From the NCBI RefSeq assembly GCF_019599145.1, contig NZ_CP080647.1:1054001-1118000 (forward strand): 64,000 bases of DNA. The letters run 5' to 3'. The translations under genes and the position numbers were made by a program. The notes below the pieces were generated by a model. The model saw only the letters and a list, made by a program, of their open reading frames with translations. It did not search any database and was not told where the DNA came from. The stretch is from Streptomyces akebiae (lineage in GTDB: Bacteria > Actinomycetota > Actinomycetes > Streptomycetales > Streptomycetaceae). Shown here one piece after another: positions 52,534 through 60,840 of this stretch (positions are counted from its first letter, which is position 1; each line of letters starts with the position of its first letter).

Positions 52534-53534
52534 GACTGCTCCGGGTGGTGCTCGGCCGGTACGTCCCGCGGGTTGAGCACGAGGTCGAAGCGGGCGTGGC
52601 GGAACGGGTTCGGGATGCCGAACCGCCGTGCCAGCGACGGGTCGTCGGTCTCCGTGAAGTCCTGGACGAGGCTCTCCTTGACCGCGAAGACCGCGTCCGA
52701 GTCGAGGTGGTCGCTGCCGGCCACGAAGATGTGCGTGGTGACCGGCGTGTGCCCCTCGGCCGAGGCGATGAAGTGGATGTGCGCCGGCCGGAAGGGGTGC
52801 CGGGCGGTCGCCCGGAGGAGGTCGCCGACGGGGCCGTCCGTGGGGATGGGGTACGGGCTCGGCACACAGGTGCGGAACCAGAAGCGGCCCTCGTCGTCCG
52901 TCGTGAACAGTCCGCGGCCGTTGCCCGCCGGTTGTACGTCGGGTTGCTGGACGTCGTAGTAGCCCTCGGCGTTCGCCTGCCAGACATCGAGGTTCGCGCC
53001 GGGCAGCGGGGTGCCGTCCCCGGACAGTACGCGTCCGCTGATCACGCACGCTTCGCCGCCGCCGACCAGGTCGATGTCGGCGCCGAGTTCCCGGACCGGG
53101 GACTCGGTCATGTGGAAGGGGCCGAGGACCGTCGACTCGGTCGCGCCCCCGCGCTCGTCGCTGTTGATCGTCTCGACGAGCATCGAGACACCGAGGACGT
53201 CCGACAGGAGGACGAACTCCTGCCGGGTGCCCGTGCAGGCCTGCCCGGTCGCCGTGAGGAAGGCGATCGCCCGCTCCCACTCCGCCGTCGTGGGCCCGGT
53301 CTCGCGGACGAAGGCGTGGAGATGGCGGGTGAGGGCGGTCAGCAGCTCACGCAGGCGCGGATCGGCCGTGCCGTCGAGGCTGGCGACGACCGCCTCGGTG
53401 ATGCGGGTGGTGAATTCGGTGGTCATGTCCGTGGTCATACCACTGCTCGCGTCCCTGCTCGCGTCCCTGCTCGCGTCCCTGCTCGCGTCCCTGCTCGCGT
53501 CCCTGCTCGCGTCCTTGCTCGCGTCCCTGGTCAT
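52530..53534 (-). CDS. Intradiol (hydroxyquinol 1,2-type) dioxygenase with RDAS repeat tail
   Basis: 334 residues from ATG 53534, chosen for GGAGAGG about 11 bases upstream; ATG 53438 and 53426 would give a protein without the repeat but lack a ribosome-binding site. Fe(III) intradiol dioxygenase: helical N-terminal dimerisation part, then LGPFHMTESPVRELGADIDL, VWQANAEGYYDVQQPD (Tyr ligand), RTCVPSPYPIPTDGPVGDLL (Tyr ligand) and FRPAHIHFIASAEGH (two His ligands). It cleaves hydroxyquinol to maleylacetate. The unusual feature is an N-terminal tail of seven RDAS units encoded by a 12-bp minisatellite. Confidence 0.87.
   Translation of the reverse strand: MTRDASKDASRDASRDASRDASRDASRDASSGMTTDMTTEFTTRITEAVVASLDGTADPRLRELLTALTRHLHAFVRETGPTTAEWERAIAFLTATGQACTGTRQEFVLLSDVLGVSMLVETINSDERGGATESTVLGPFHMTESPVRELGADIDLVGGGEACVISGRVLSGDGTPLPGANLDVWQANAEGYYDVQQPDVQPAGNGRGLFTTDDEGRFWFRTCVPSPYPIPTDGPVGDLLRATARHPFRPAHIHFIASAEGHTPVTTHIFVAGSDHLDSDAVFAVKESLVQDFTETDDPSLARRFGIPNPFRHARFDLVLNPRDVPAEHHPEQS
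53444..53527 (-). repeat. 12-bp minisatellite (GCTCGCGTCCCT x7) in dioxygenase gene
   Basis: Seven tandem 12-bp units, six identical and one with a C-to-T change (53504-53515), in frame within the dioxygenase. Each encodes Arg-Asp-Ala-Ser. Repeat number could change by slippage. Confidence 0.92.
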
Positions 53535-53552
53535 GTCTGTGGCCCTCTCCGG

Positions 53553-55319
53553 TCAGCCGTGCCCGAGGATCCGCCGGACCGCCCCGGTCAGCAACCGCTC
53601 GGCGTCCTCCTGGGAGGCGGCCGCCGTCGCGTGGCGGAAGGCGACGTACCCGTCCGGCCGTACGAGGAGCGCTCCCCCGTCGGCGACCTCCCGGAGCCGT
53701 GCCCAGTCGCCGTACGGGTCCTCGTACTCCTGGCCGGGGCCGATGACGGCGGTGGCGATCTCCAGGTCCTGGGCACCGGCGGCCCGGAGCCAGTGGGCGC
53801 CGCCGATGCCGGTGAGCAGAGTGAAACGGCCTCGGCCGACGGTGTCGAGGGTGGAGAGGGTACGGGTGCCCGAGGTGATCCAGGCGTGCGGGAGTTTGGC
53901 TCCGGGTCGGGACGTCGGCTGGTGGTACAGCTCGGGGTCGCGATCGAAACCGGGGTCCGGCGTGCCGTCGGGGACGACCGCCGAGGAACTCTCGGCGGAG
54001 TACCGCTGATTGAGGTCGACGCCGTGCGCGTTGAACTCGTACACCTTGAACGCGATCGCCTCCCGGAGCTTCGCCCGCTGCTTCTCGGCGGCCTCGGTGT
54101 CGTCCTTGCGGGCGGCGATGTTGGCCCACAGCTGTTCGGGGGTCTGCGGAGAGAGCCCGTCGAGCGCCTCGAAGACGGGGGCGGTCTCGCCGATGGACTT
54201 GTTGGCACGGGTGACGATCTGCCTGCCGATCGGGGCGCGTTCGGCGGTGTAGGTGTCGAGCAGCCCGGGGGACGCGGTGCCGTCGAGGACGAGTTTGAGC
54301 TTCCAGGCCAGGTTGTAGGCGTCCTGGATGGAGGTGTTGGAGCCGAGGCCGTTGGACGGCGGGTGGCGGTGGGTGGCGTCGCCGGCGCAGAAGACCCGCC
54401 CGTTGGAGTAGGTCTCGGCGTACATCTCGTTGACGGTCCAGGCGGAGGAGGACTTGACGGTCACCGGGATCTCGTCGTCGCCGACCAGTCTGCGGACGAT
54501 CGACTCGGCGTACTCCGTGGTCAGGTCGGGGGCGCCCGCGGTGACGTCGTAGCCCCAGACGATCAGCCACTCGTTCCACGGGCGCACGCACCGCACCAGG
54601 CCCGCGCCGATGCCGCCGACGGTGGCGCCGGGGGCCAGCACCCAGTAGAGGGTGGACGGGCGGTGCGCGGTGTACTTCGACAGGTCCATGTCGAAGACGA
54701 TGTTGATGCTGCCGGCCACGCCCATCTGACCGCCCATCGGCAGCCCGGCGTCCTCGGCGACCTGGGAGCGGCCGCCGTCGGCGCCGATGAGGTACTTGGC
54801 ACGGATGGTGTACTCGTCGCCGCGCAGCCGGTCCTCGACGGTGACCGTGACGCCGTCGTCGTCCTGGACGAAGGACTTGTAGACGGTACCGAAGCGCAGG
54901 TGGGTGCCGCGTGCCACGGCCGCGTCGACGAGCACGGGCTCCATCAGGTGCTGCGGCATGTCGCACATCCGGGTGGGGCTGGCCAGTTCGTGCGCGGCCT
55001 GGACGAGCGGGTCGTTGCCCCAGGAGCGGATCCGGCCCAGCTCCTCCCCCGCGAGGCTGGTGCAGAAGGTCGTGTCGCCCATCAGCCGCTGCGGGGTGGC
55101 CTTCGCGACGACCTCCTCCTCGACACCGAGGTCGCGCAGCACCTCCATGGTGCGCTGGTTGGTGATGTGCGCCCGGGGCGTGTCGGCGAGACTCGCGTAG
55201 CGGGTGACCACGATGTTGGGGACGCCGTACGTACTCAGGGCGAGTGCGGCGGAGGCGCCCGCGGGGCCACTGCCCACGATCAGTACGTCGGTCACGACAT
55301 CGGGCTCGACGGTGTGCAC
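53553..55319 (-). CDS. FAD-dependent aromatic monooxygenase (resorcinol/phenol hydroxylase type)
   Basis: 588 residues from GTG 55319 with GGAG about 10 bases upstream; an ATG at 55367 has none. Class A flavin hydroxylase of the phenol 2-monooxygenase/2,4-dichlorophenol hydroxylase branch: VLIVGSGPAGASAALAL (FAD Rossmann), LIGADGGRSQVAEDAGL (DG motif), VFCAGDATHRHPPSNGLGSN (GD motif), and a C-terminal thioredoxin-like part (GRGRFTLLTGIGG, VLLVRPDGYVAFR-like). In this operon it probably hydroxylates resorcinol or a similar phenol to hydroxyquinol, using NAD(P)H and O2. First gene of the catabolic operon, 160 bases from the divergent regulator. Confidence 0.88.
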   Translation of the reverse strand: MHTVEPDVVTDVLIVGSGPAGASAALALSTYGVPNIVVTRYASLADTPRAHITNQRTMEVLRDLGVEEEVVAKATPQRLMGDTTFCTSLAGEELGRIRSWGNDPLVQAAHELASPTRMCDMPQHLMEPVLVDAAVARGTHLRFGTVYKSFVQDDDGVTVTVEDRLRGDEYTIRAKYLIGADGGRSQVAEDAGLPMGGQMGVAGSINIVFDMDLSKYTAHRPSTLYWVLAPGATVGGIGAGLVRCVRPWNEWLIVWGYDVTAGAPDLTTEYAESIVRRLVGDDEIPVTVKSSSAWTVNEMYAETYSNGRVFCAGDATHRHPPSNGLGSNTSIQDAYNLAWKLKLVLDGTASPGLLDTYTAERAPIGRQIVTRANKSIGETAPVFEALDGLSPQTPEQLWANIAARKDDTEAAEKQRAKLREAIAFKVYEFNAHGVDLNQRYSAESSSAVVPDGTPDPGFDRDPELYHQPTSRPGAKLPHAWITSGTRTLSTLDTVGRGRFTLLTGIGGAHWLRAAGAQDLEIATAVIGPGQEYEDPYGDWARLREVADGGALLVRPDGYVAFRHATAAASQEDAERLLTGAVRRILGHG

Positions 55320-55390
55320 GGCAGACGCTCCAGGGAATGAGGACGGGCACCGATCGTTCAAGATCATGGAGTGCGGCGCGGGGGCGTGGG

Positions 55391-55407
55391 TGTCTCAATA
55401 AGAGACA
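55391..55407. promoter_or_regulatory. Palindromic operator TGTCTC-N5-GAGACA
   Basis: TGTCTC (55391-55396), AATAA, GAGACA (55402-55407): a perfect 17-bp dyad with AT-rich centre in the divergent region, 72 bases from the monooxygenase start and 73 bases from the regulator start. Placed as expected for the Fis-type activator encoded next door. Confidence 0.65.
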
Positions 55408-55479
55408 GTGCGCACGGTTTGCTCTTTGCTCGGGGTGGTTGTTGCCCCTTCAACCTCGCCGGGTACGGTGAACGGTGTC

Positions 55480-57402
55480 GTGACCACCGCAGAGCATCGC
55501 CCCGTCGCCCCCGCCCTGGCGTCGCTGCGCAGGGCCCGTGAGTCGTTCCTGGAAGGACGCCGGCTGCCGGACGGGGTGCCGGAGGAGATCGTCGCCGCCT
55601 GGAGGCGTGCCCGGTTCTTCGGCGTACGGCACGACGGCGTACGGCACGACGGCGTGCGATCTGATGACGACCGTCCCGACGGTGGACGCCCTGGTGACGA
55701 CCGTTCCGACGGTGTACGGCCGGAGGAAGGGCGCCCCGACGGCGTACGACCGGAGGAGTCGGACCTGTTGGCGGCGGCCCGGCCGGTGCTCGAACGGCTG
55801 TCCCCCGCCGTGGGCACCGGGGGAACGGCGCTCCTGCTGACCGACGAGCGGCTGCGGGTGCTGTGGGCGACCGGGTGCGCCCCGGGCGACCCGTGCCGCG
55901 AGGACCTCTCCGAGCAGGTGGTCGGCCACAACAGCGCGGCGTTGGCGCTGCGTACCCGCCGTCGCGCCGAGGTGCACGGCCCGGAGCACTTCCTCGATCT
56001 GTGGCAGGACGTGTCCGCGGTCAGCGTGCCCGTGCTCGGGCCGGAGACCGGGCGGACCGTGGGCACGGTGACGGTCACCTCCGAGTTGTGCGCCGAGTGT
56101 GCTCCGCATCCGTGGGCCTCCCTCGCCGAGGCAGCCGCCGGTGCCGTGGAGGCGGAGCTCCTGGCCCGCTCGCGGCCGGCCGAGCGGGTCCTGCTGGACG
56201 CGTATCTAAGGGCGGCGCGGGAACGGGGGCAGGCGGTGGTCGCCCTCGACGGCCGTAACCGGCTGGTGAGCGAGGCCGCGGCGCGGCTGTTGTCACCGGA
56301 AGGGCTGGAGGCGCTGGAGCGGGGCGTGGTCGCGCTGCTGCGGGACGTGGACGGCCGGGCGGCGGCGGTCTCGGCGGGGGACCCGGCGCAGGGCGAGTCG
56401 GTGGCCGGCACGGGTATGGACACGGCTGCGGGCACTGCTGCGGGCACGGGCACTGCTGCGGGCACGGGCACGGGCACGGCTGCGGACGCGTACCGGGTGC
56501 GGCTTCCGGACGGCGTCCGGTGTTCCGCGACGGTCGCCCCGGTCTCGCACCGGGGGGCGGTCATCGGAGCGGTGGCCGTGCTGGAGTCGCTCCGCGCCGA
56601 CGCCGTCGCACCGGTCGGGCGGGGTGTCGTGGCGCTGGCAGGGCGCTCGGTGCCATGGCTGCATGCGGTCGGTCGCGCCACGGAGCTGGCCCGGTCACCG
56701 GAGCCGCTGCTGCTGGTGGGCGAACGCGGTACCGGCAAGACCGCGCTCGCCCACGAACTCGCTCCCGAGCTGCTGGTCGTCGACGCTGCGGAGGGCGAAC
56801 TCGGTTCCGCGGTAGAGGCGTTGAAGGAGGGGCACGCGCTCCTCATCCGCCATGCGGAGCGTCTCGCACAGCCCGACACCGCGACGCTCAACGCACTGCT
56901 CGAAACGGCTCCGGGCACCCCCCTGCTGGCCACGTACACCCCCGGAGCGCCTCCGGGTCCCTGCCTCCAGCGGCTCCTGGACACCCTGGCCGCCCGCTCG
57001 GTCAGCCTGCCCGCGCTGCGTGAACGCCCGGAGGACATCAGGGAGTTGCTGGCTGCCCTGGCTCCGAAGCCGGCTCCCGGGCAGCCCCCGCTCACCTGGA
57101 CACTGGACGCCCTGCGCGCCCTGGAACGGCATCCGTGGCCCGGCAACGTCACCGAACTCGTCCATGTCGTCCGGGCGTTGGCCGAGCAGCGGCGAGTGTC
57201 GGGGCCCGTCCGCCGCGCCGAACTGCCGGACCACGTCCGCGAGGGTCCGGCGGCCCGGCGGCTCAGCCCCATGGAGCACGCCGAACGCTCCGCCATCCTG
57301 GAGGCCCTGCGCCGCAACGGCGGCAACAAGGCCCGCACGGCGGCGTCCCTGGGCATCGCCCGCGCCACGCTGTACCGGAAACTGCGGGGTTATCGGAGCT
57401 GA
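55480..57402 (+). CDS. AcoR-like Fis-family regulator with degenerate AAA+ domain
   Basis: 640 residues from GTG 55480; GTG 55468 is equally possible, and neither has a ribosome-binding site, but TACGGT ends 10 bases before, so a leaderless start is likely. N-terminal GAF-type sensor (LLLTDERLRVLWATG, EQVVGHNSAALALRTRRRAE, SAVSVPVLGPETGRTVG). A short AAA+ part has Walker A GERGTGKTALAH but no GAFTGA loop for sigma-54, and little of the usual central AAA+ body. C-terminal Fis helix-turn-helix: ILEALRRNGGNKARTAASLG, IARATLYRKLRGY. Two repeat-rich linkers (55620-55660 and 56415-56490). It probably controls the divergent hydroxyquinol operon through the palindrome between them. Confidence 0.8.
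   Translation: MTTAEHRPVAPALASLRRARESFLEGRRLPDGVPEEIVAAWRRARFFGVRHDGVRHDGVRSDDDRPDGGRPGDDRSDGVRPEEGRPDGVRPEESDLLAAARPVLERLSPAVGTGGTALLLTDERLRVLWATGCAPGDPCREDLSEQVVGHNSAALALRTRRRAEVHGPEHFLDLWQDVSAVSVPVLGPETGRTVGTVTVTSELCAECAPHPWASLAEAAAGAVEAELLARSRPAERVLLDAYLRAARERGQAVVALDGRNRLVSEAAARLLSPEGLEALERGVVALLRDVDGRAAAVSAGDPAQGESVAGTGMDTAAGTAAGTGTAAGTGTGTAADAYRVRLPDGVRCSATVAPVSHRGAVIGAVAVLESLRADAVAPVGRGVVALAGRSVPWLHAVGRATELARSPEPLLLVGERGTGKTALAHELAPELLVVDAAEGELGSAVEALKEGHALLIRHAERLAQPDTATLNALLETAPGTPLLATYTPGAPPGPCLQRLLDTLAARSVSLPALRERPEDIRELLAALAPKPAPGQPPLTWTLDALRALERHPWPGNVTELVHVVRALAEQRRVSGPVRRAELPDHVREGPAARRLSPMEHAERSAILEALRRNGGNKARTAASLGIARATLYRKLRGYRS
55620..55660 (+). repeat. GVRHD-encoding repeat
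   Basis: Tandem 15-bp units reading GCGTACGGCACGACG encode GVRHD-GVRHD-GVRSD; related VRPDG/VRPEE units continue to about 55760. This gives a charged, flexible linker within the regulator. Confidence 0.75.
56415..56490 (+). repeat. Gly-Thr/Ala repeat linker
   Basis: Tandem GGGCACGGGCAC and CTGCGGGCAC units encode AAGTAAGTGTAAGTGTGTAA between the sensor and AAA+ parts of the regulator. Slippage-prone. Confidence 0.75.
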
Positions 57403-57454
57403 GCGCGCGCACCGGCACCAGAACGCCGACAGCCGACGCATCGGGCCGACGGGT

Positions 57455-57520
57455 CACCGGCCGACGGGTACGCCGACAGCCGGGACACCGGCCGACGGGT
57501 ACGCCGGCAGCCGGGACACC
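57455..57520 (+). repeat. 31-bp tandem direct repeat
   Basis: Units beginning CACCGGCCGACGGGTACGCC at 57455 and 57486 (one mismatch), with a partial third from 57517, in the gap between the regulator and the amidotransferase gene. Looks noncoding. Confidence 0.8.
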
Positions 57521-57618
57521 GGCCGCGCGGTCCCGTCGTGTGGCGATCAACGGGCCGCCGCACGACCATGGGAATGCTGGTTACCCGTTCAGCCCGCTCG
57601 GCAGGAGGTGCTTGGTCG

Positions 57619-58470
57619 ATGTGCCGGTGGCTCGCCTACTCGGGAACGCCCATCCTGCTCGACACCATTCTCTACGGGCCGACGCACTCCCTCATCGACC
57701 AGAGTCTGCACTCACGGCTGGGCGTGGAGACCACCAACGGTGACGGGTTCGGCATCGGCTGGTACACGCCGGGTCTGGAGACCCCCGCGGTCTTCCGCGA
57801 CGTCGGTCCGGCCTGGAGCAACCGCAACCTGCGGGAGATCGCCGACCATGTCAGCTCCCCGCTGTTCTTCGCCCACATCCGGGCCTCGACGGGTACGGCG
57901 GTGCAGCAGACCAACAGCCACCCGTTCCGGCACGGCCGCTGGATGTGGATGCACAACGGGGCGATCGCCGACTTCCATCTGTTGCGACGGGACCTCTCCC
58001 TGGCCGTCGACCCGGAGCTCTTCGGCGGCATCGAGGGGTCCACGGACTCCGAGCTGATGTTCCGCCTGGCGCTGACCTACGGTCTGGAGGACGACCCTCC
58101 GGGTGCCGTCGCGCGGATGGCGGGCCTGGTGGAGCAGATCGGTCACGAGCACGGGGTGGAGTACCCGCTGCAGATGACGGTGGCCGTCACGGACGGCCAG
58201 TCGCTGTGGGCCTTCCGCTACTCCAGTCAGAAGACGTCACGCTCGCTGTTCTACAGCACCCGCGTGGAGACGCTGCGCTCGCTCCACCCCGACGTGGCCT
58301 TCCTGCGGGAGGTCTCCGACGACACCCGCCTCATCGTCTCCGAGCCCCTGGGCGACCTACCCGGCGCCTGGAACGAGGTGCCCGAGAGCAGCTACGGCAT
58401 GGTCCGGCCCGGCGCGGACCTGCTGCGCCCCTTCGCCCCGCAGCCCGTGGCGGGCAGAACCCGGGTGTGA
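57619..58470 (+). CDS. Class II glutamine amidotransferase
   Basis: 283 residues from ATG 57619, with GCAGGAGG 10-17 bases upstream. After Met removal the N-terminal cysteine (MCRWLAYSG) is the Ntn nucleophile. FFAHIRASTGTAVQQTNSHP and FRHGRWMWMHNGAI provide the glutamine-binding Arg and the oxyanion Asn-Gly, and GSTDSELMFRLAL follows. The type resembles YafJ/EgtC-like amidohydrolases, though EgtC partners (egtB, egtD) are not present here, so assignment to ergothioneine synthesis is not supported. Stands alone. Confidence 0.88.
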   Translation: MCRWLAYSGTPILLDTILYGPTHSLIDQSLHSRLGVETTNGDGFGIGWYTPGLETPAVFRDVGPAWSNRNLREIADHVSSPLFFAHIRASTGTAVQQTNSHPFRHGRWMWMHNGAIADFHLLRRDLSLAVDPELFGGIEGSTDSELMFRLALTYGLEDDPPGAVARMAGLVEQIGHEHGVEYPLQMTVAVTDGQSLWAFRYSSQKTSRSLFYSTRVETLRSLHPDVAFLREVSDDTRLIVSEPLGDLPGAWNEVPESSYGMVRPGADLLRPFAPQPVAGRTRV

Positions 58471-58489
58471 CCGGACCGGGTCCCCGCCC

Positions 58490-59623
58490 TCAGCCGAACC
58501 GCAGGACTCTCGGCGCGAACGTGCCCTCGGGTCCGTCGGCACGGCCGACCGACCACACCGACTCCGTGCCCGGCACCGGCGCCAGGCGCAGCAGCGAGGA
58601 GTCGCCCTCCCCCGCCACCGTCGGCTCGTCGTACCCGGTGAACGCCTGGCCGTCCCAGGCGAGGAGGTCCGGCCCGGAGACGAACGGCGGGTAGCTGCCC
58701 GGCGGGCCCCACTTCTGGGACCGGGACACCGCGACCCAGCCCAGCGCACCGGTCGTGGTGGGCGTCAGTGACGTGATCCCGCCGAAGTCGGTGGGCACGG
58801 TCGCCCGGTTCCACGTCTGACCGTCGAAGCGGACCAGCAACGGCGGAATCGGCCGTCCCACCGGGCCGCCCACGAACCCGGCCGTGCCGCCCGCCCACAC
58901 CTCCGTCGGCGAGACCGCCAGCACGCTGCCGACGGCCGAGCGCGGGAACCCGTCCACGATCGTCTGCTGCCACGTCTGCCCGTCCCAGTGCGACACGGCC
59001 GCGCCGGAGACGGTGGCTCCCGCGGCCCAGACGTCGTCGGCCGCCAGGATGTGCAGGCCGTGCACCGCTCCCGGCGGCACCGGCAGGTCGCGCCAGCCTC
59101 GCCCGTCCCAGCGCAGCAGTACCTGGGCGCCGTCCCGGGAACCGATCAGCCAGGTCTCACCGCCACCGGCGACGGCCTTGGTCAGGACGACACCGCTCGG
59201 TGGGCGGCTCTCGCGCCAGACGGTGCCGTCGTGACGGAGCAGACGGGCGCCTCCCGCCGAGTCCCGCCCGACCGCCCAGACCGCGGTCGGTGAGGTCGCG
59301 GCGATCGACAGCAGCTCTCCCTGCCAGCCGATCCCGGGCAGCGTGTGACGCTGCCACGCGGTTCCGTCCCAGCGCAGGACCAGGGGGAAGCCCGGCGCCT
59401 CGCGCCCCACGGCGTCGGCGCCCACCGCCCACGCCCGGTCCGGCCCGAACGCCACGGCCTCGTTCAACCCGGCCTGCGGGCGTACCTCGGGCGGCACCGG
59501 AACATGTCGCCAGGACAGGGGGTCCGCCGCGGCGGCGGTCATGGGGTCCGCCGCGGCGGCGGTCATGAGGGCCAAGAGGGTCATGGTGGCGGCGAGCACG
59601 GTGACGAGAAGTCTGCGTGCCAT
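58490..59623 (-). CDS. Secreted beta-propeller-like protein A
   Basis: 377 residues from ATG 59623, with GGGAGG 7-12 bases upstream. Signal peptide ARRLLVTVLAATMTLLALMT-AAAA. The body has repeated propeller-like strands with VWAVGRD, VWAAGATVSG, EVWAGGTAG and recurring HWDGQTW/RWDGTAW segments, several blades. No catalytic motif seen. It is encoded two bases after propeller protein B and shares its architecture; both may form one extracellular pair. Function unknown; a binding role is more likely than an enzymatic one. Confidence 0.75.
   Translation of the reverse strand: MARRLLVTVLAATMTLLALMTAAAADPMTAAAADPLSWRHVPVPPEVRPQAGLNEAVAFGPDRAWAVGADAVGREAPGFPLVLRWDGTAWQRHTLPGIGWQGELLSIAATSPTAVWAVGRDSAGGARLLRHDGTVWRESRPPSGVVLTKAVAGGGETWLIGSRDGAQVLLRWDGRGWRDLPVPPGAVHGLHILAADDVWAAGATVSGAAVSHWDGQTWQQTIVDGFPRSAVGSVLAVSPTEVWAGGTAGFVGGPVGRPIPPLLVRFDGQTWNRATVPTDFGGITSLTPTTTGALGWVAVSRSQKWGPPGSYPPFVSGPDLLAWDGQAFTGYDEPTVAGEGDSSLLRLAPVPGTESVWSVGRADGPEGTFAPRVLRFG
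59521..59568 (-). repeat. 24-bp duplication in signal-peptide region
   Basis: GGTCCGCCGCGGCGGCGGTC with flanking bases occurs twice in tandem (offset 24), duplicating MTAAAADP at the end of the signal peptide of protein A. Confidence 0.85.
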
Positions 59624-59625
59624 GG

Positions 59626-60735
59626 TCAGCCTCCCAGCCGCTCGCTCATCAGGTTCGGTTTGGAGCCGTAGATCTCGACGGTGCCGAAGGCCAGCAGCGC
59701 GGGCCCGGCCTTCGCCAGGGCCCGCGGTTTGACGTCGATCGCGTTCGTGCGCACGGGGCCGTAGGAGTAGGTGGTTCGCCGGCCTTCCACCCGCGCGTAC
59801 TTGGACTGGAACGCGCGGTCGCTGCGCACCGGCAGCCACAGGGCGCCGTCCGGGCCGCGGACCATGCCTGCCGTGTAGGTGTCGCCCAGCGGTGGGTGGG
59901 TGGTGCGCCAGGTGTGCCCGTCGAAGGTCATCAGGTAGGTGTCGACCACACCGTCGGTGTACCGGCTGCCTCCGATCGTGACCCGCCCGGATGGTTCGGG
60001 CAGGATCGTGTGCACGTTGCTGTTCGGCGGCAGCGGCACGTTCGCGTCCCGCCACGCCGTGCCGTCCCAGCGCAGGACGGTGGTCCCGGTGCTGGTGTCC
60101 GCCCAGGCCCAGGCGTCGTCGGCGGTACGCGCGGTGATCCCCATCAGGTACAGCACGTCGTCCGGGGTGGGTTGTGCGGTCCAGCCGGAACCGTCGTGTC
60201 GCAGCACCTTCAGTCCGGTGTCGTCCTCGCCGACCACCCATGCCGCGCCCGGTACGGCGGTGAAGTCCTGGTAGACGCGCAGGGCCTGCGGCAGCGGCAC
60301 GGCACTCCACGCGCCCGCCGACCGGCGCAGGATCTCCCCCGCCCCGTCGCGTTCGTGGAAGATCCACACCTCGTCGTCGACGAACTGCACCCGGCCGAGC
60401 CGGCCCGGGGCGTCGGCGCCGGGGAAGGTGGTGTCACGGCTCCATGTCGTGCCGTCCCACCGGTACAACGTGGGCCGCTGCCCGTCGGCGGCGTGCTCGG
60501 AGCCGGTCGCCCATGCGTCGCCCGGCCCCCGGGCGGCGAGATCGGCCACGGTCACCGGCGGGGCCGCCGCCGGCACCGCCAGCGCCGACCAGCTCGGCTT
60601 CGGGGCCGCACTGGCGGTGGCGTCACCGGTCGCGGCCGACGTCACGGCCACGGCGGGTGACGCCACGGCGCCCGGTGACGTCACCGCGGTACACGTGATC
60701 GCAAGACAGACGATGACCGCACGGAGACCGTTCAC
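59626..60735 (-). CDS. Secreted beta-propeller-like protein B
   Basis: 369 residues from GTG 60735 with GGGGGG upstream. N-terminal signal (NGLRAVIVCLAITCTAVTSP) followed by an Ala-rich stretch and the same WDGTTW/WDGTAW, DAWAWAD, EVWIFHE blade pattern as protein A. The stop is two bases from protein A's start (separate frames), so they form an operon. The two differ well beyond the strand motifs, indicating an old duplication. Probably exported. Confidence 0.75.
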   Translation of the reverse strand: MNGLRAVIVCLAITCTAVTSPGAVASPAVAVTSAATGDATASAAPKPSWSALAVPAAAPPVTVADLAARGPGDAWATGSEHAADGQRPTLYRWDGTTWSRDTTFPGADAPGRLGRVQFVDDEVWIFHERDGAGEILRRSAGAWSAVPLPQALRVYQDFTAVPGAAWVVGEDDTGLKVLRHDGSGWTAQPTPDDVLYLMGITARTADDAWAWADTSTGTTVLRWDGTAWRDANVPLPPNSNVHTILPEPSGRVTIGGSRYTDGVVDTYLMTFDGHTWRTTHPPLGDTYTAGMVRGPDGALWLPVRSDRAFQSKYARVEGRRTTYSYGPVRTNAIDVKPRALAKAGPALLAFGTVEIYGSKPNLMSERLGG

Positions 60736-60840
60736 GAGACCCCCCAGGACGCGACGGTCGCACAAACTACTGAGGTTCGCCCCTCCGTGCACAGACCGCA
60801 TCCGGCCGAACACAGGCCCCTTCGGCGGCCCGCCGTCCCG

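Noticed and set aside
53444..53527. Possible CRISPR array (12-bp repeats)
   Set aside because: No spacers, units abut and encode RDAS in frame; a minisatellite.
52209..55340. 1043-codon open frame on the plus strand
   Set aside because: Runs antisense to the dioxygenase and monooxygenase genes, which have clear motifs; Val/Gly/Arg-rich shadow.
57619..58470. EgtC of ergothioneine biosynthesis
   Set aside because: Fold agrees, but egtA, egtB and egtD are not nearby, so only the amidotransferase class is assigned.
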